Part shown: one piece after another, positions 37,198 to 44,341 of the stretch
Layout of the letters: the number at the start of each line of letters is the position of its first letter
Numbering within the stretch: position 1 is the first letter of the stretch
From: Salegentibacter maritimus
Lineage (GTDB): Bacteria > Bacteroidota > Bacteroidia > Flavobacteriales > Flavobacteriaceae
Reading direction: 5' to 3'
Length of the DNA: 64,000 nucleotides
Assembly (NCBI RefSeq): GCF_016236915.1
Contig: NZ_JAEHOK010000002.1
Location: forward strand, 248,001-312,000
The notes under the pieces: model-generated
Told to the model about the DNA's origin: nothing
Databases searched by the model: none
Seen by the model: the letters and a program-made list of their open reading frames with translations, nothing else
Position numbers and translations under genes: made by a program

Positions 37198-37785
37198 ATG
37201 AGAAAAATAATATTTAGCTTTATTGTAATAATTGGCTCATTAAATCAAACTTTTGGACAGCGTCTTCAAGAGGGACAAATACAATGGGATTCTGAAAAGA
37301 GACTAAGTATTGAGGATTTTAAAATAAAAATGGGCGATAAGAATAATGATGCTGTGTTCAGTCAGTTTATGATTTCACACGAAATTGGCGGATTCGACTT
37401 TATGAAGCGTAATTTGAATCAAACAATAGAAAATATATTTATAGGAAACGCAAGCTGGATAGACACTACAAAAATTGCGAACATTAAAAAGCAAATTGAT
37501 TTTCAACAAATGCAATTTGACCTTGCCGAAATTCACGCTAGGAAATTTAGAAAAAGGGTTTTGGAGAATAAAAATAAAATTATAAAAGGTTTCGATATTA
37601 TAAATCAAATCAATAATAATATCATGACTGAGTTTTCGGAATATCGCTTGCTGTTGGTAAAAGAAACAGAAGCGGGTAGAAATATAAAAAAAATTGAAGA
37701 GTGGAAAGAGAGAATATCGACCGAACTAAATGATTTGAACGAGTTTCGATATGAGAATAAAAGGAAAATTAAGCTAAAAAAGTAA
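37198..37785 (+). CDS. Secreted protein related to DUF922, with degenerate active site
   Basis: 195 aa, signal peptide 1-20 (ending NQTFG). IQWDSEKRLSIEDFKIKMGD (about 28-47) resembles the opening W..L.W.DF of secreted DUF922 proteins, and QQMQFDLAEIHARKFRKRV (about 103-121) aligns with their HEQxHFDIxELxARKLR metalloprotease-like motif. Here both His positions are changed (F102 and Q106) and the Glu is Gln (Q103), so metal binding is unlikely. The rest is a Lys/Glu/Asn-rich helix. The family link is my inference from these two segments. Confidence 0.5.
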   Translation: MRKIIFSFIVIIGSLNQTFGQRLQEGQIQWDSEKRLSIEDFKIKMGDKNNDAVFSQFMISHEIGGFDFMKRNLNQTIENIFIGNASWIDTTKIANIKKQIDFQQMQFDLAEIHARKFRKRVLENKNKIIKGFDIINQINNNIMTEFSEYRLLLVKETEAGRNIKKIEEWKERISTELNDLNEFRYENKRKIKLKK

Positions 37786-37987
37786 AAAGATTTGCTGGCC
37801 ACGTATTTGATGGGTATTGATGAAAAATTTAATTTTAGAAATCAGGAAAGAAAATGATTATTCTTTCAGGTTTACATCTTTGTTCATGAAATTTATAAAA
37901 AACTAAAGCTTTAATCAAAAGTATAATAGAATCGTGATCCTTCTAATGCAGAAGTAGGTTTTTATATAGGTATACAATAATAAACCA

Positions 37988-38416
37988 ATGGGTAAATTAA
38001 CATTAAAGTCAGATACAAGGGTGATTGAAATATTTGCAAATTACCCCGATTTTGTTCGGGATAAAATGCAACGTCTGCGGGAATTGGTAATTGAGACAGC
38101 AGAAGAAACCGAGGCTGTAAGCGTTTTGGAAGAAACCTTGAAATGGGGCGAACCCAGTTTTGTAACCAAAAGCGGAAGTACATTGCGAATGGACTGGAAG
38201 GAAAAGACGCCAAATCAATATGCTATGTATTTTCAATGTACAAGTAGATTGGTCGATACTTTTAGGTTGGTTTTCAATCACAAATTTCGATATGAAGGAA
38301 ACCGGGCTATTGTATTTCATTTAAACGAAAAAGTCCCGGAAGTAGAGCTTAAACAGTGTATTAAAGCATCGTTGATTTATCATACGGTAAAGGAAGAGCT
38401 TACGTTGGGAATATAA
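37988..38416 (+). CDS. DUF1801 domain protein
   Basis: 142 aa cytoplasmic protein of the DUF1801 (YdhG/YdeI-like) fold. Features: FANYPDFVRDKMQRLRELVIE (about 16-36), ETLKWGEPSFVTKSGSTLRMDWK (48-70) and the YAMYFQCTSRLVDTFR beta segment (77-92). These proteins are often linked to iron-related or stress contexts, but no reaction is known. Lies in the accessory block with 200-base gaps on both sides. Confidence 0.8.
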   Translation: MGKLTLKSDTRVIEIFANYPDFVRDKMQRLRELVIETAEETEAVSVLEETLKWGEPSFVTKSGSTLRMDWKEKTPNQYAMYFQCTSRLVDTFRLVFNHKFRYEGNRAIVFHLNEKVPEVELKQCIKASLIYHTVKEELTLGI

Positions 38417-38612
38417 TACAGCGTTCAAAAGCCGATAATTGTGGATTATATGTAAAAAGGAAAAAGGCCCTATACAGAGGCACTCTTTTTATTGATTTTA
38501 GTTCTAAAGTTAGTAGTCTTTTATTTATATCAAATTCATAATACTTATTTCAATTTTAAACGAATTGTGTCTACTAATGTTACACTCACCAAAATAACAG
38601 GTTAGCTAAAAC

Positions 38613-38647
38613 TATTTTTGTTTCTTTGTGAAATACTAAGCAGTATT
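38613..38647 (+). promoter_or_regulatory. tetR promoter box and auto-operator
   Basis: TATTTTTG (38613-38620) is an exact -7 match. ATACT-AAGC-AGTAT (38633-38646, extended by A/T on either side) lies just downstream, ending four bases before the TetR ATG. The same half-sites with the same N4 spacing recur at 39261-39274. Confidence 0.6.
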
Positions 38648-38650
38648 TTT

Positions 38651-39241
38651 ATGAAGAAATCACAGATAACCCGATTAACTATTCTAAACAAGGCCTTCGA
38701 TTTAATCTATTCAAATGGCTACCGCGCGTCTAGTATTGATGAAATTATTGGAACTACAAAAGTGACGAAAGGCGCATTTTATTACCATTTTAAAAATAAA
38801 GAGGAAATGGGAATAGCTATTATTGATGAAATATTAAAGCCGAGACTATCCAATAAGTTTGTAGAACTACTTGAAAATAAAAATAGTCCTGCTGAGTCTA
38901 TATATTCTTTAATAAGATATCTTTTAATTGAAGACGATCTTCTAAAGGTAGAGCTTGGATGCCCCGCTTCAAACCTTATTCAGGAAATGACACCCTGGAA
39001 TAATTCTTTTTCTATTGCCCTAAACAATCTTGTAAATCAATGGTTGCATTTATTGATTGCTACGCTAGAAAAGGGTCAAAAAAATGAGACTATAAATAAG
39101 GGGGTAGATGCAAACTCGGTAGCTAATTTTATACTTTCCGGCTATTGGGGTGCAAGAAACCTGGGTAAATTAGAGAAATCAGATAAACCGTACAAGGCTT
39201 ATTTAAAGGAACTTAAGATGTATCTAAAAGCACTGGAATAA
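38651..39241 (+). CDS. TetR/AcrR family transcriptional repressor
   Basis: 196 aa from the ATG at 38651. The N-terminal HTH is clear: ILNKAFDLIYSNGYRASSID, then EIIGTTKVTKGAFYYHFKNKEEM (about 30-54), with the YYHFKNKEE end typical of TetR proteins. The C-terminal ligand domain contains ELGCPASNLIQEMTPW, reminiscent of the LmrA/YxaF group. It probably represses itself and the HD-domain gene 75 bases downstream, through ATACT-N4-AGTAT sites in front of both. The longer frame from TTG at 38618 begins inside the promoter region and is rejected. Confidence 0.9.
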   Translation: MKKSQITRLTILNKAFDLIYSNGYRASSIDEIIGTTKVTKGAFYYHFKNKEEMGIAIIDEILKPRLSNKFVELLENKNSPAESIYSLIRYLLIEDDLLKVELGCPASNLIQEMTPWNNSFSIALNNLVNQWLHLLIATLEKGQKNETINKGVDANSVANFILSGYWGARNLGKLEKSDKPYKAYLKELKMYLKALE

Positions 39242-39254
39242 TTTTTTTTGCTCA

Positions 39255-39289
39255 AAAAACATACTAATTAGTATGTTTTTGTAGATTTG
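39255..39289 (+). promoter_or_regulatory. Operator palindrome and -7 box of the HD-domain gene
   Basis: A 26-bp perfect palindrome (39255-39280) with core ATACTAATTAGTAT lies directly before TAGATTTG (39282-39289, exact TAnnTTTG). It therefore covers the region between the -33 and -7 boxes. Its half-sites equal those of the tetR auto-operator. Confidence 0.7.
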
Positions 39290-39315
39290 TACACAAAATT
39301 ATAATCTATAAAGTA

Positions 39316-40059
39316 ATGAACACTATGTATAAAGATTTGGGTGTATTGCGTGACAAAGAAATCTCAAGTTTTAAATATTCGCTTATAACTTCTAAACTGG
39401 GGGAGAACAAGAACAAGTTTTTTAAATGGCTTGGAATAAGATCTTATGGTAAAATTGATTTTAAAAATATCAATATACCAGATTCAAAAATAGCCGCTAT
39501 GGCAATAGAAGAAGCAAACGATACTTATAAACCTTCCTTGTTAAAACATTGTTACCGAACATATTTCTTTAGTTTGGGTTTGGCCTTTTCGCAAAACTTG
39601 AAGATTGATGAAGAGTTTTTGTTTACAACATCTATTTTGCATGATATAGGCTTAACAGATAAACATAATCATGTATGCAGTAAACAATGCTTTGCAGTTT
39701 ATGGTGGGGATATAGTTAAAGACTTTGCCATGAAGAATGGAGTTGATGAATTAAGGGCAGGTAGTATGCAAGCTGCAATTAATATGCACTTAAATCCATA
39801 TGTTGATAAAGAAAAGTATGGTAACGAAGCTTATCTGCTGTCTAAAGGTGCAGCAATGGATGTTATTGGAGCCCATTCTTTTCAACTTTCTTTAAATTTT
39901 ATTAATGATGTTCATAAGAAATTTCCAAGAACTAATTTTAAAGAAGATATTCTGGAGACTATGACATCGCTATCCCATAAAGAAAATACAAGAGCAGATA
40001 TTCTATTTAAAATGGGTTTTCAGAAGCTTGCCTCCAATAATAAACTCGATACAATTTAA
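39316..40059 (+). CDS. HD-domain hydrolase (cyanamide hydratase-like)
   Basis: 247 aa. The HD metal ligands are H78 in LLKHCYRTYFF, H109/D110 in TSILHDIGLT and probably D182 in GAAMDVIGAH; H158 (INMHLNP) and H187 are further conserved-looking histidines. The KHCYRTYFFSLGLA segment resembles the HSxRvYlf start of the cyanamide hydratase/Ddi group rather than nucleotide phosphohydrolases. The reaction is not known. Its promoter carries a perfect TetR-type operator, so expression is probably induced by the small molecule sensed by the adjacent repressor. Confidence 0.82.
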   Translation: MNTMYKDLGVLRDKEISSFKYSLITSKLGENKNKFFKWLGIRSYGKIDFKNINIPDSKIAAMAIEEANDTYKPSLLKHCYRTYFFSLGLAFSQNLKIDEEFLFTTSILHDIGLTDKHNHVCSKQCFAVYGGDIVKDFAMKNGVDELRAGSMQAAINMHLNPYVDKEKYGNEAYLLSKGAAMDVIGAHSFQLSLNFINDVHKKFPRTNFKEDILETMTSLSHKENTRADILFKMGFQKLASNNKLDTI

Positions 40060-40106
40060 TACTTGAAATTAAAAAGAAGCGATATCTAATCTGATTGTTG
40101 CAATTT

Positions 40107-40147
40107 TAAAACCGCCTATTTAAGCATTTTGAATAAAGGCGGTTTTT
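40107..40147 (+). terminator. Terminator of the tetR-HD unit
   Basis: AAAACCGCC and GGCGGTTTTT with inner TATTTA/GAATAAA pairing; T-run continues into the family 2 repeat. Confidence 0.85.
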
Positions 40148-40191
40148 ATTGGCACGGTCAAAAGGTGTAATACCCCGAGTCTTGACCCCAG
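40144..40191. repeat. Short repeat, family 2, copy B
   Basis: TTTTATTGGCACGGTCAAAA, GGTGTAATACCCCGAGTCTT and GACCCCAGG match copy A at 25751-25798. GGTCAA (40156-40161) pairs with TTGACC (40182-40187), replacing AGCAA/TTGCT of copy A. It begins in the terminator T-run. Confidence 0.6.
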
Positions 40192-40264
40192 GAAGTTTAC
40201 TTTTAGCTGGTACTATCTTTAGGTTTATTAAATCACTACAGGCAAGAATAGTGAGTTTTTTACG

Positions 40265-40291
40265 CGGGCATATTTCAATATTGAATGCCCG
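40265..40291 (-). terminator. Hairpin after the DUF192 gene
   Basis: CGGGCAT (40265-40271) and ATGCCCG (40285-40291) with a loop that contains TCAATATTGA. There is no T-run on the minus strand beyond it, so it is a transcript-end hairpin of uncertain efficiency. Confidence 0.4.
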
Positions 40292-40303
40292 AAAAAACTA
40301 TTC

Positions 40304-40798
40304 CTAATCTATTTTTTCGAAATCTATCTTGTCGCCAACTTCAATATTCCAGTCGTCTGCCAGGCCTGCGTTTATTTCCAGTATAAATTGAGCCGGCTTT
40401 TCAGAAGGTAAAGAAGTTTCGTCCAGGGGTTGCGCATTCTTTTGGAAGCTCACCGCAGTACTGTCGGAAGCAAAATAAATAATATCCAACGCGATATACG
40501 TGTTTTTCATATAAAATGCTCTTGGAGCTTCATCGTCATAAATAAAGAGCATACCCTGGTCATCTTCCATACTCTCACGATACATTAAACCTGTTTGGCG
40601 TTCGTAAGAATTATCGGCAATCTCTATATCAATTTTCTGAATGGTATCGCCGTTAGCTTTAAGTAAAGTAGCTTCTCCTTCTTTGGTGAATGTGATTTCT
40701 TCAGTTTCTATAGGTGCTTCTGTAGTATTGTCGTCTTTACAGGAAAACAATAGGGAAGCCGCTAAAACAGCCGAAAAAATAATAGACTTACGTATCAT
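40304..40798 (-). CDS. DUF192 domain lipoprotein
   Basis: 164 aa. Signal peptide with lipobox LFSC (C20), a Thr/Glu-rich linker, then the DUF192 domain with NSYERQTGLMYRESM (about 63-77), DDQGMLFIYDDEAPRAFYMKNT (79-100) and a closing NAGLADDWNIEVGDKI. The domain is a compact beta fold of unknown activity found in many exported proteins. Its ATG overlaps the lgt stop by four bases, so the two genes are translated together. Confidence 0.88.
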   Translation of the reverse strand: MIRKSIIFSAVLAASLLFSCKDDNTTEAPIETEEITFTKEGEATLLKANGDTIQKIDIEIADNSYERQTGLMYRESMEDDQGMLFIYDDEAPRAFYMKNTYIALDIIYFASDSTAVSFQKNAQPLDETSLPSEKPAQFILEINAGLADDWNIEVGDKIDFEKID

Positions 40799-41616
40799 AC
40801 AGTTCTTGGTTTGGTAGGGCGGTACATAAAGTATAGTCCTGCTATTATAAACGGAATGCTAAGCCATTGCCCGGTATTTAATAACCAGGTAGTGCGTTCT
40901 TCTACCTGGGCTTCCTTTACAAATTCAATAAAGAACCTTATTGTCCAGAGCAAAACCAGGAATAGGCCAAAAAGATAACCTACTTTATGGCGTTTTTCAG
41001 TTTTCCAATATAAAAACCATAATAAGATAAAGAGAAGTAAATATGAAAATGACTCATATAATTGAGCCGGGTGTCTTGGAAAAGTTTCTCCCAAATTTGC
41101 GAATATCACCCCGTAATCTGAATTGGTTGGCTTTCCTATAATTTCAGAATTCATAAAATTTCCTATTCTTACAAAAATAGCACCGCTGGCTACAGGAAGC
41201 ACAATGCGGTCTAATACCCAAAGCACAGGCTTATCTAAAACCCTTTTACGATAAAGGTACATGGCAATAATAATACCTATTGCCGCCCCATGGCTGGCCA
41301 AACCTCTAAATCCGGTAAACTCAAACTCCGGTTCAAAACGTACCGGAAGGAATATTTCTAATAAATGATTTTGAAAATAATCCCAATCATAAAAAATAAC
41401 ATGGCCTAACCGGGCACCAATTAGCGTTGCCAAAACAGTGTAGATAAAAAGTGAATCCAGCTTTTCTATAGCTACTTTTTCTCGCACAAAGATGCTCTTC
41501 ATGATATACCAGCCCAGGCCAAAGGCTATTAAAAACATTAAACTGTAGTAGTGTAGGGTGAAAAATCCTAAATCTAAACCTTCAGAAGGGCTCCAGGTAA
41601 TTGCGTTAAAAAGCAT
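40795..41616 (-). CDS. lgt: Prolipoprotein diacylglyceryl transferase Lgt
   Basis: Inner-membrane enzyme that transfers diacylglycerol to the lipobox Cys, the first step of lipoprotein maturation. The signature VRIGNFMNSEIIGKPTN (about 163-179 of the 273 aa form) is the family pattern, and SHGAAIGI replaces the HGG segment. About seven membrane helices. The ATG at 41616 is chosen; the frame extends 13 codons to a TTG at 41655, which would add a second hydrophobic stretch and lies too near yidD. The many lipoproteins of this window are its clients. Confidence 0.93.
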   Translation of the reverse strand: MLFNAITWSPSEGLDLGFFTLHYYSLMFLIAFGLGWYIMKSIFVREKVAIEKLDSLFIYTVLATLIGARLGHVIFYDWDYFQNHLLEIFLPVRFEPEFEFTGFRGLASHGAAIGIIIAMYLYRKRVLDKPVLWVLDRIVLPVASGAIFVRIGNFMNSEIIGKPTNSDYGVIFANLGETFPRHPAQLYESFSYLLLFILLWFLYWKTEKRHKVGYLFGLFLVLLWTIRFFIEFVKEAQVEERTTWLLNTGQWLSIPFIIAGLYFMYRPTKPRTV

Positions 41617-41664
41617 ATAAAAATAAATTTGAAGGGTAAAGATACATATTTGCAAATAGTTGCC

Positions 41665-41910
41665 CTATATTTTAGATTCTGTTTTTTTAGGAACCGGGTC
41701 GTAGCCTTTCCCTCCCCAGGGATTACAGCTAAAAATTCGTTTTACGCTTAGCCAGCCGCCCTTAAAAACACCAAAACGCTGCAGGGCAATTAGGCTATAT
41801 TGTGAGCAGGTGGGGGAATAGCGACAAGTGGCCGGGGTAAGCGGACTAATAAAATTTTGGTAAAACTTCACCAACAGGATAAACGGGTATGCAAGCCATT
41901 TCTTAAGCAT
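41665..41910 (-). CDS. yidD: Membrane protein insertion efficiency factor YidD
   Basis: 81 aa peripheral membrane protein that assists YidC-dependent insertion. The family pattern [24 protein letters not shown] is almost complete (about 17-40), with three later conserved points: F/GGW, the Cys in [17 protein letters not shown] (about 59-75), and a basic amphipathic N-terminus. It lies between cysS and lgt on the same strand, which groups it with envelope-assembly genes. Confidence 0.95.
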   Translation of the reverse strand: MLKKWLAYPFILLVKFYQNFISPLTPATCRYSPTCSQYSLIALQRFGVFKGGWLSVKRIFSCNPWGGKGYDPVPKKTESKI

Positions 41911-42017
41911 TGTTTTCCTGTTTTAAATGATTTTAATTTTGATGGCAATCTGGAAATTCAATATAAATTTCTTAATATTCCTCTATATTTCTGCCACTTT
42001 TGCGTATCTTATTATAC

Positions 42018-43502
42018 TTATGTGATGCTAAAGGTAGTCCCTTCTTTCCCATCTTTAAGCTGAATTCCCATTTGCTGTAACTGATCTCTTATCTGGTCGC
42101 TTAAAGCAAAATTTTTATTGTCCCTGGCTTCGGCGCGTAGCTTTATAAGCAAGTCTACGGTAGCATTAAGTTTATCTGAAGTATCATTATTTTCTGAAAC
42201 TTTATCCAAAAGCCCTAATACATCAAACATAAAAGCCGACATGGTTTTTTGTAACTCTTTTTTGTCCTCAGCAGTGATTGTAGCTGCCTCTTCCTTAATA
42301 TTATTAATCATCTTAACCGCATCAAAAAGTTTAGCGATTAGGATAGGACTATTAAAATCGTCGTTCATGGCGTCATAGCAAGACTGTTTCCAGCTCTTGA
42401 GATCTAAGCTAGATTTTTCTGAAACCTGAAGCTCATCAATGGCATGGTAAGCGTCCATCAATCGGTTAAAGCCTTTTTCGCTTGCTCTCAATGCCTCATC
42501 TGAAAAATCTAAAATACTTCTATAATGAGCCTGAAGCATAAAAAAACGAGTGACATTAGGTGAAAATGCTTTGTCTAAAACATCGTTATTTCCCGAAAAG
42601 ATTTCCTCAGGAAGAATGTTATTTCCTGTACTTTTAGCCATTTTTTTACCATTTAAGGTAAGCATATTGGCGTGTAGCCAGTAATTTACAGGATTTTTGC
42701 CGGTGGCCGCTTCTCCCTGGGCAATTTCACATTCGTGATGAGGGAATTTTAAGTCCATACCACCACCGTGAATATCAAATTCTTCACCCAAATATTTTGT
42801 GCTCATTACGGTACACTCTAAGTGCCAGCCGGGAAATCCATCACTCCAGGGTGAAGGCCAGCGCATAATGTGCTGCGGTTCTGCTTTTTTCCAAAGGGCA
42901 AAATCCTGCGGATTTTTCTTATCGCTTTGTGCAGCCAGTTCGCGGGTGTTGGCGATCATATTATCAATATCCCTTCCGCTTAGCTTACCATAATGATTGG
43001 TTTCATTAAATTTCTTTACATCAAAATAGACCGAGCCGTTTACCTCATAAGCAAAGCCTTTTTCAATAATGGTTTTAACAATCTCAATTTGCTCTACAAT
43101 ATGCCCGGTAGCCGTAGGCTCTATGCTTGGAGGTAGATTGTTGAATTTTTGTAGGATATTATGAAAATCTACGGTGTAGCGCTGCACCACTTCCATAGGT
43201 TCTATTTGCTCTAAACGTGCTTTTTTTGCAATTCTATCTTCACCGCTATCTGCATCATTCTCCAGGTGGCCGGCATCTGTAATATTTCTTACATACCTAA
43301 CCTTATATCCCAAATGTTTTAAATACCTAAATACTAGATCAAAAGAGATAAAAGTTCGGCAGTTACCTAAATGAACATTGCTGTAAACAGTGGGGCCGCA
43401 GACATACATCCCAACATTTCCTTCGTTTAGCGGTTTAAAAATCTCTTTTTTTCCGCTCATAGAATTATACATCTTTAAGCTTTGTTCCTGGTAAAGCGCC
43501 AT
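42018..43502 (-). CDS. cysS: Cysteine--tRNA ligase
   Basis: Class I synthetase. MYVCGPTVY gives zinc ligand C35, the HIGH motif is HLGN (44-47), the KMSKS motif is KKMAKST (about residue 280), and the zinc site is completed by HLECT and HHECE segments (about 230-265). 494 aa, normal. It follows folE by 38 bases and precedes yidD by 107 bases on the same strand. Confidence 0.96.
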   Translation of the reverse strand: MALYQEQSLKMYNSMSGKKEIFKPLNEGNVGMYVCGPTVYSNVHLGNCRTFISFDLVFRYLKHLGYKVRYVRNITDAGHLENDADSGEDRIAKKARLEQIEPMEVVQRYTVDFHNILQKFNNLPPSIEPTATGHIVEQIEIVKTIIEKGFAYEVNGSVYFDVKKFNETNHYGKLSGRDIDNMIANTRELAAQSDKKNPQDFALWKKAEPQHIMRWPSPWSDGFPGWHLECTVMSTKYLGEEFDIHGGGMDLKFPHHECEIAQGEAATGKNPVNYWLHANMLTLNGKKMAKSTGNNILPEEIFSGNNDVLDKAFSPNVTRFFMLQAHYRSILDFSDEALRASEKGFNRLMDAYHAIDELQVSEKSSLDLKSWKQSCYDAMNDDFNSPILIAKLFDAVKMINNIKEEAATITAEDKKELQKTMSAFMFDVLGLLDKVSENNDTSDKLNATVDLLIKLRAEARDNKNFALSDQIRDQLQQMGIQLKDGKEGTTFSIT

Positions 43503-43540
43503 AGATACTTAGTTGTTGATTAGTAAGAAATAGTAAATTT

Positions 43541-44218
43541 TTAAAAAGTAGTGTCTAGTTTTATATAGTCAAGAAATTCCCTTTTTACAGATTGTTCCTT
43601 GAAAGCACCTCCAAATTCACTGGTTACGGTACTGCTGTCTATATCTCTAATACCACGACTGTTTACACACAAGTGTTTGGCATCTACTACGCATGCAACA
43701 TCTGGAGTGCCCAGTGCCTTTTGTAATTCCTGAACTATTTGCATCGTCATTCGCTCCTGTACCTGTGGTCTTTTTGCGAAATAATCTACAATACGGTTCA
43801 TTTTAGAAAGGCCAATTACACGCCCTTTAGAAATATAGGCCACGTGTGCTTTTCCAACTATAGGAAGTAAGTGGTGTTCGCAGGTAGAATACACAGTGAT
43901 ATTCTTTTCTACCAACATTTCACCATATTTATATTTGTTTTCAAAAGTTGATGCTACGGGTTTTTTCTCCGGATTTAAGCCGGCAAAAATTTCATTGACG
44001 AACATTTTCGCAACACGTTGTGGAGTTCCCTTTAGGCTATCGTCTGTAAGGTCCAGGCCTAAGGTTTCCATAATTCTTTTTACATCTTTATTGATAAGTG
44101 CTACTTTTTCAATATCGCTTAATTCAAAAGCGTCTTCACGAATAGGGTTTTCAGCACTGCTTCCTGCATGGGCGTCTCCCTGCTCATCAATGTCATTCAA
44201 AATTTTGTCTATTTTCAT
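43541..44218 (-). CDS. folE: GTP cyclohydrolase I
   Basis: Converts GTP to 7,8-dihydroneopterin triphosphate, the first step of folate, and in bacteria with QueE also of queuosine. Zinc and catalytic residues lie in YSTCEHHLLPIVGKAHVAY (about 108-126) and DAKHLCVNSRG (about 179-189); RVIGLSKMNRIVDYFAKRPQVQERMT is the family core. 225 aa from the ATG at 44218. The frame is open to a TTG at 44263, but that TTG is the end of a TATCTTTG promoter box, so the short start is right. Confidence 0.95.
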   Translation of the reverse strand: MKIDKILNDIDEQGDAHAGSSAENPIREDAFELSDIEKVALINKDVKRIMETLGLDLTDDSLKGTPQRVAKMFVNEIFAGLNPEKKPVASTFENKYKYGEMLVEKNITVYSTCEHHLLPIVGKAHVAYISKGRVIGLSKMNRIVDYFAKRPQVQERMTMQIVQELQKALGTPDVACVVDAKHLCVNSRGIRDIDSSTVTSEFGGAFKEQSVKREFLDYIKLDTTF

Positions 44219-44260
44219 ACCGTTTTTACAATAATAGTCGTAAACAGATTGTTTGGCTTG

Positions 44261-44268
44261 CAAAGATA
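44261..44268 (-). promoter_or_regulatory. -7 box of folE
   Basis: Minus-strand TATCTTTG, exact TAnnTTTG; predicts a transcript start near 44255 and a 37-base leader. No clear -33 box. Confidence 0.45.
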
Positions 44269-44341
44269 CGTATTTAATAGGTTTTTATATAACCTTAAAG
44301 CCCGGGGATTAAAGAGATATTTGTTATTTCTATTCTCTATA

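Noticed and set aside
44219-44263. TTG start of folE
   Set aside because: The TTG is part of the TATCTTTG promoter box on the minus strand, so it would not be in the mRNA.
44168-44341. 58-codon upstream extension of the T9SS cargo gene
   Set aside because: It runs antisense through the start of folE and lacks a signal peptide at its N-terminus; the ATG at 44342 begins a good signal peptide.
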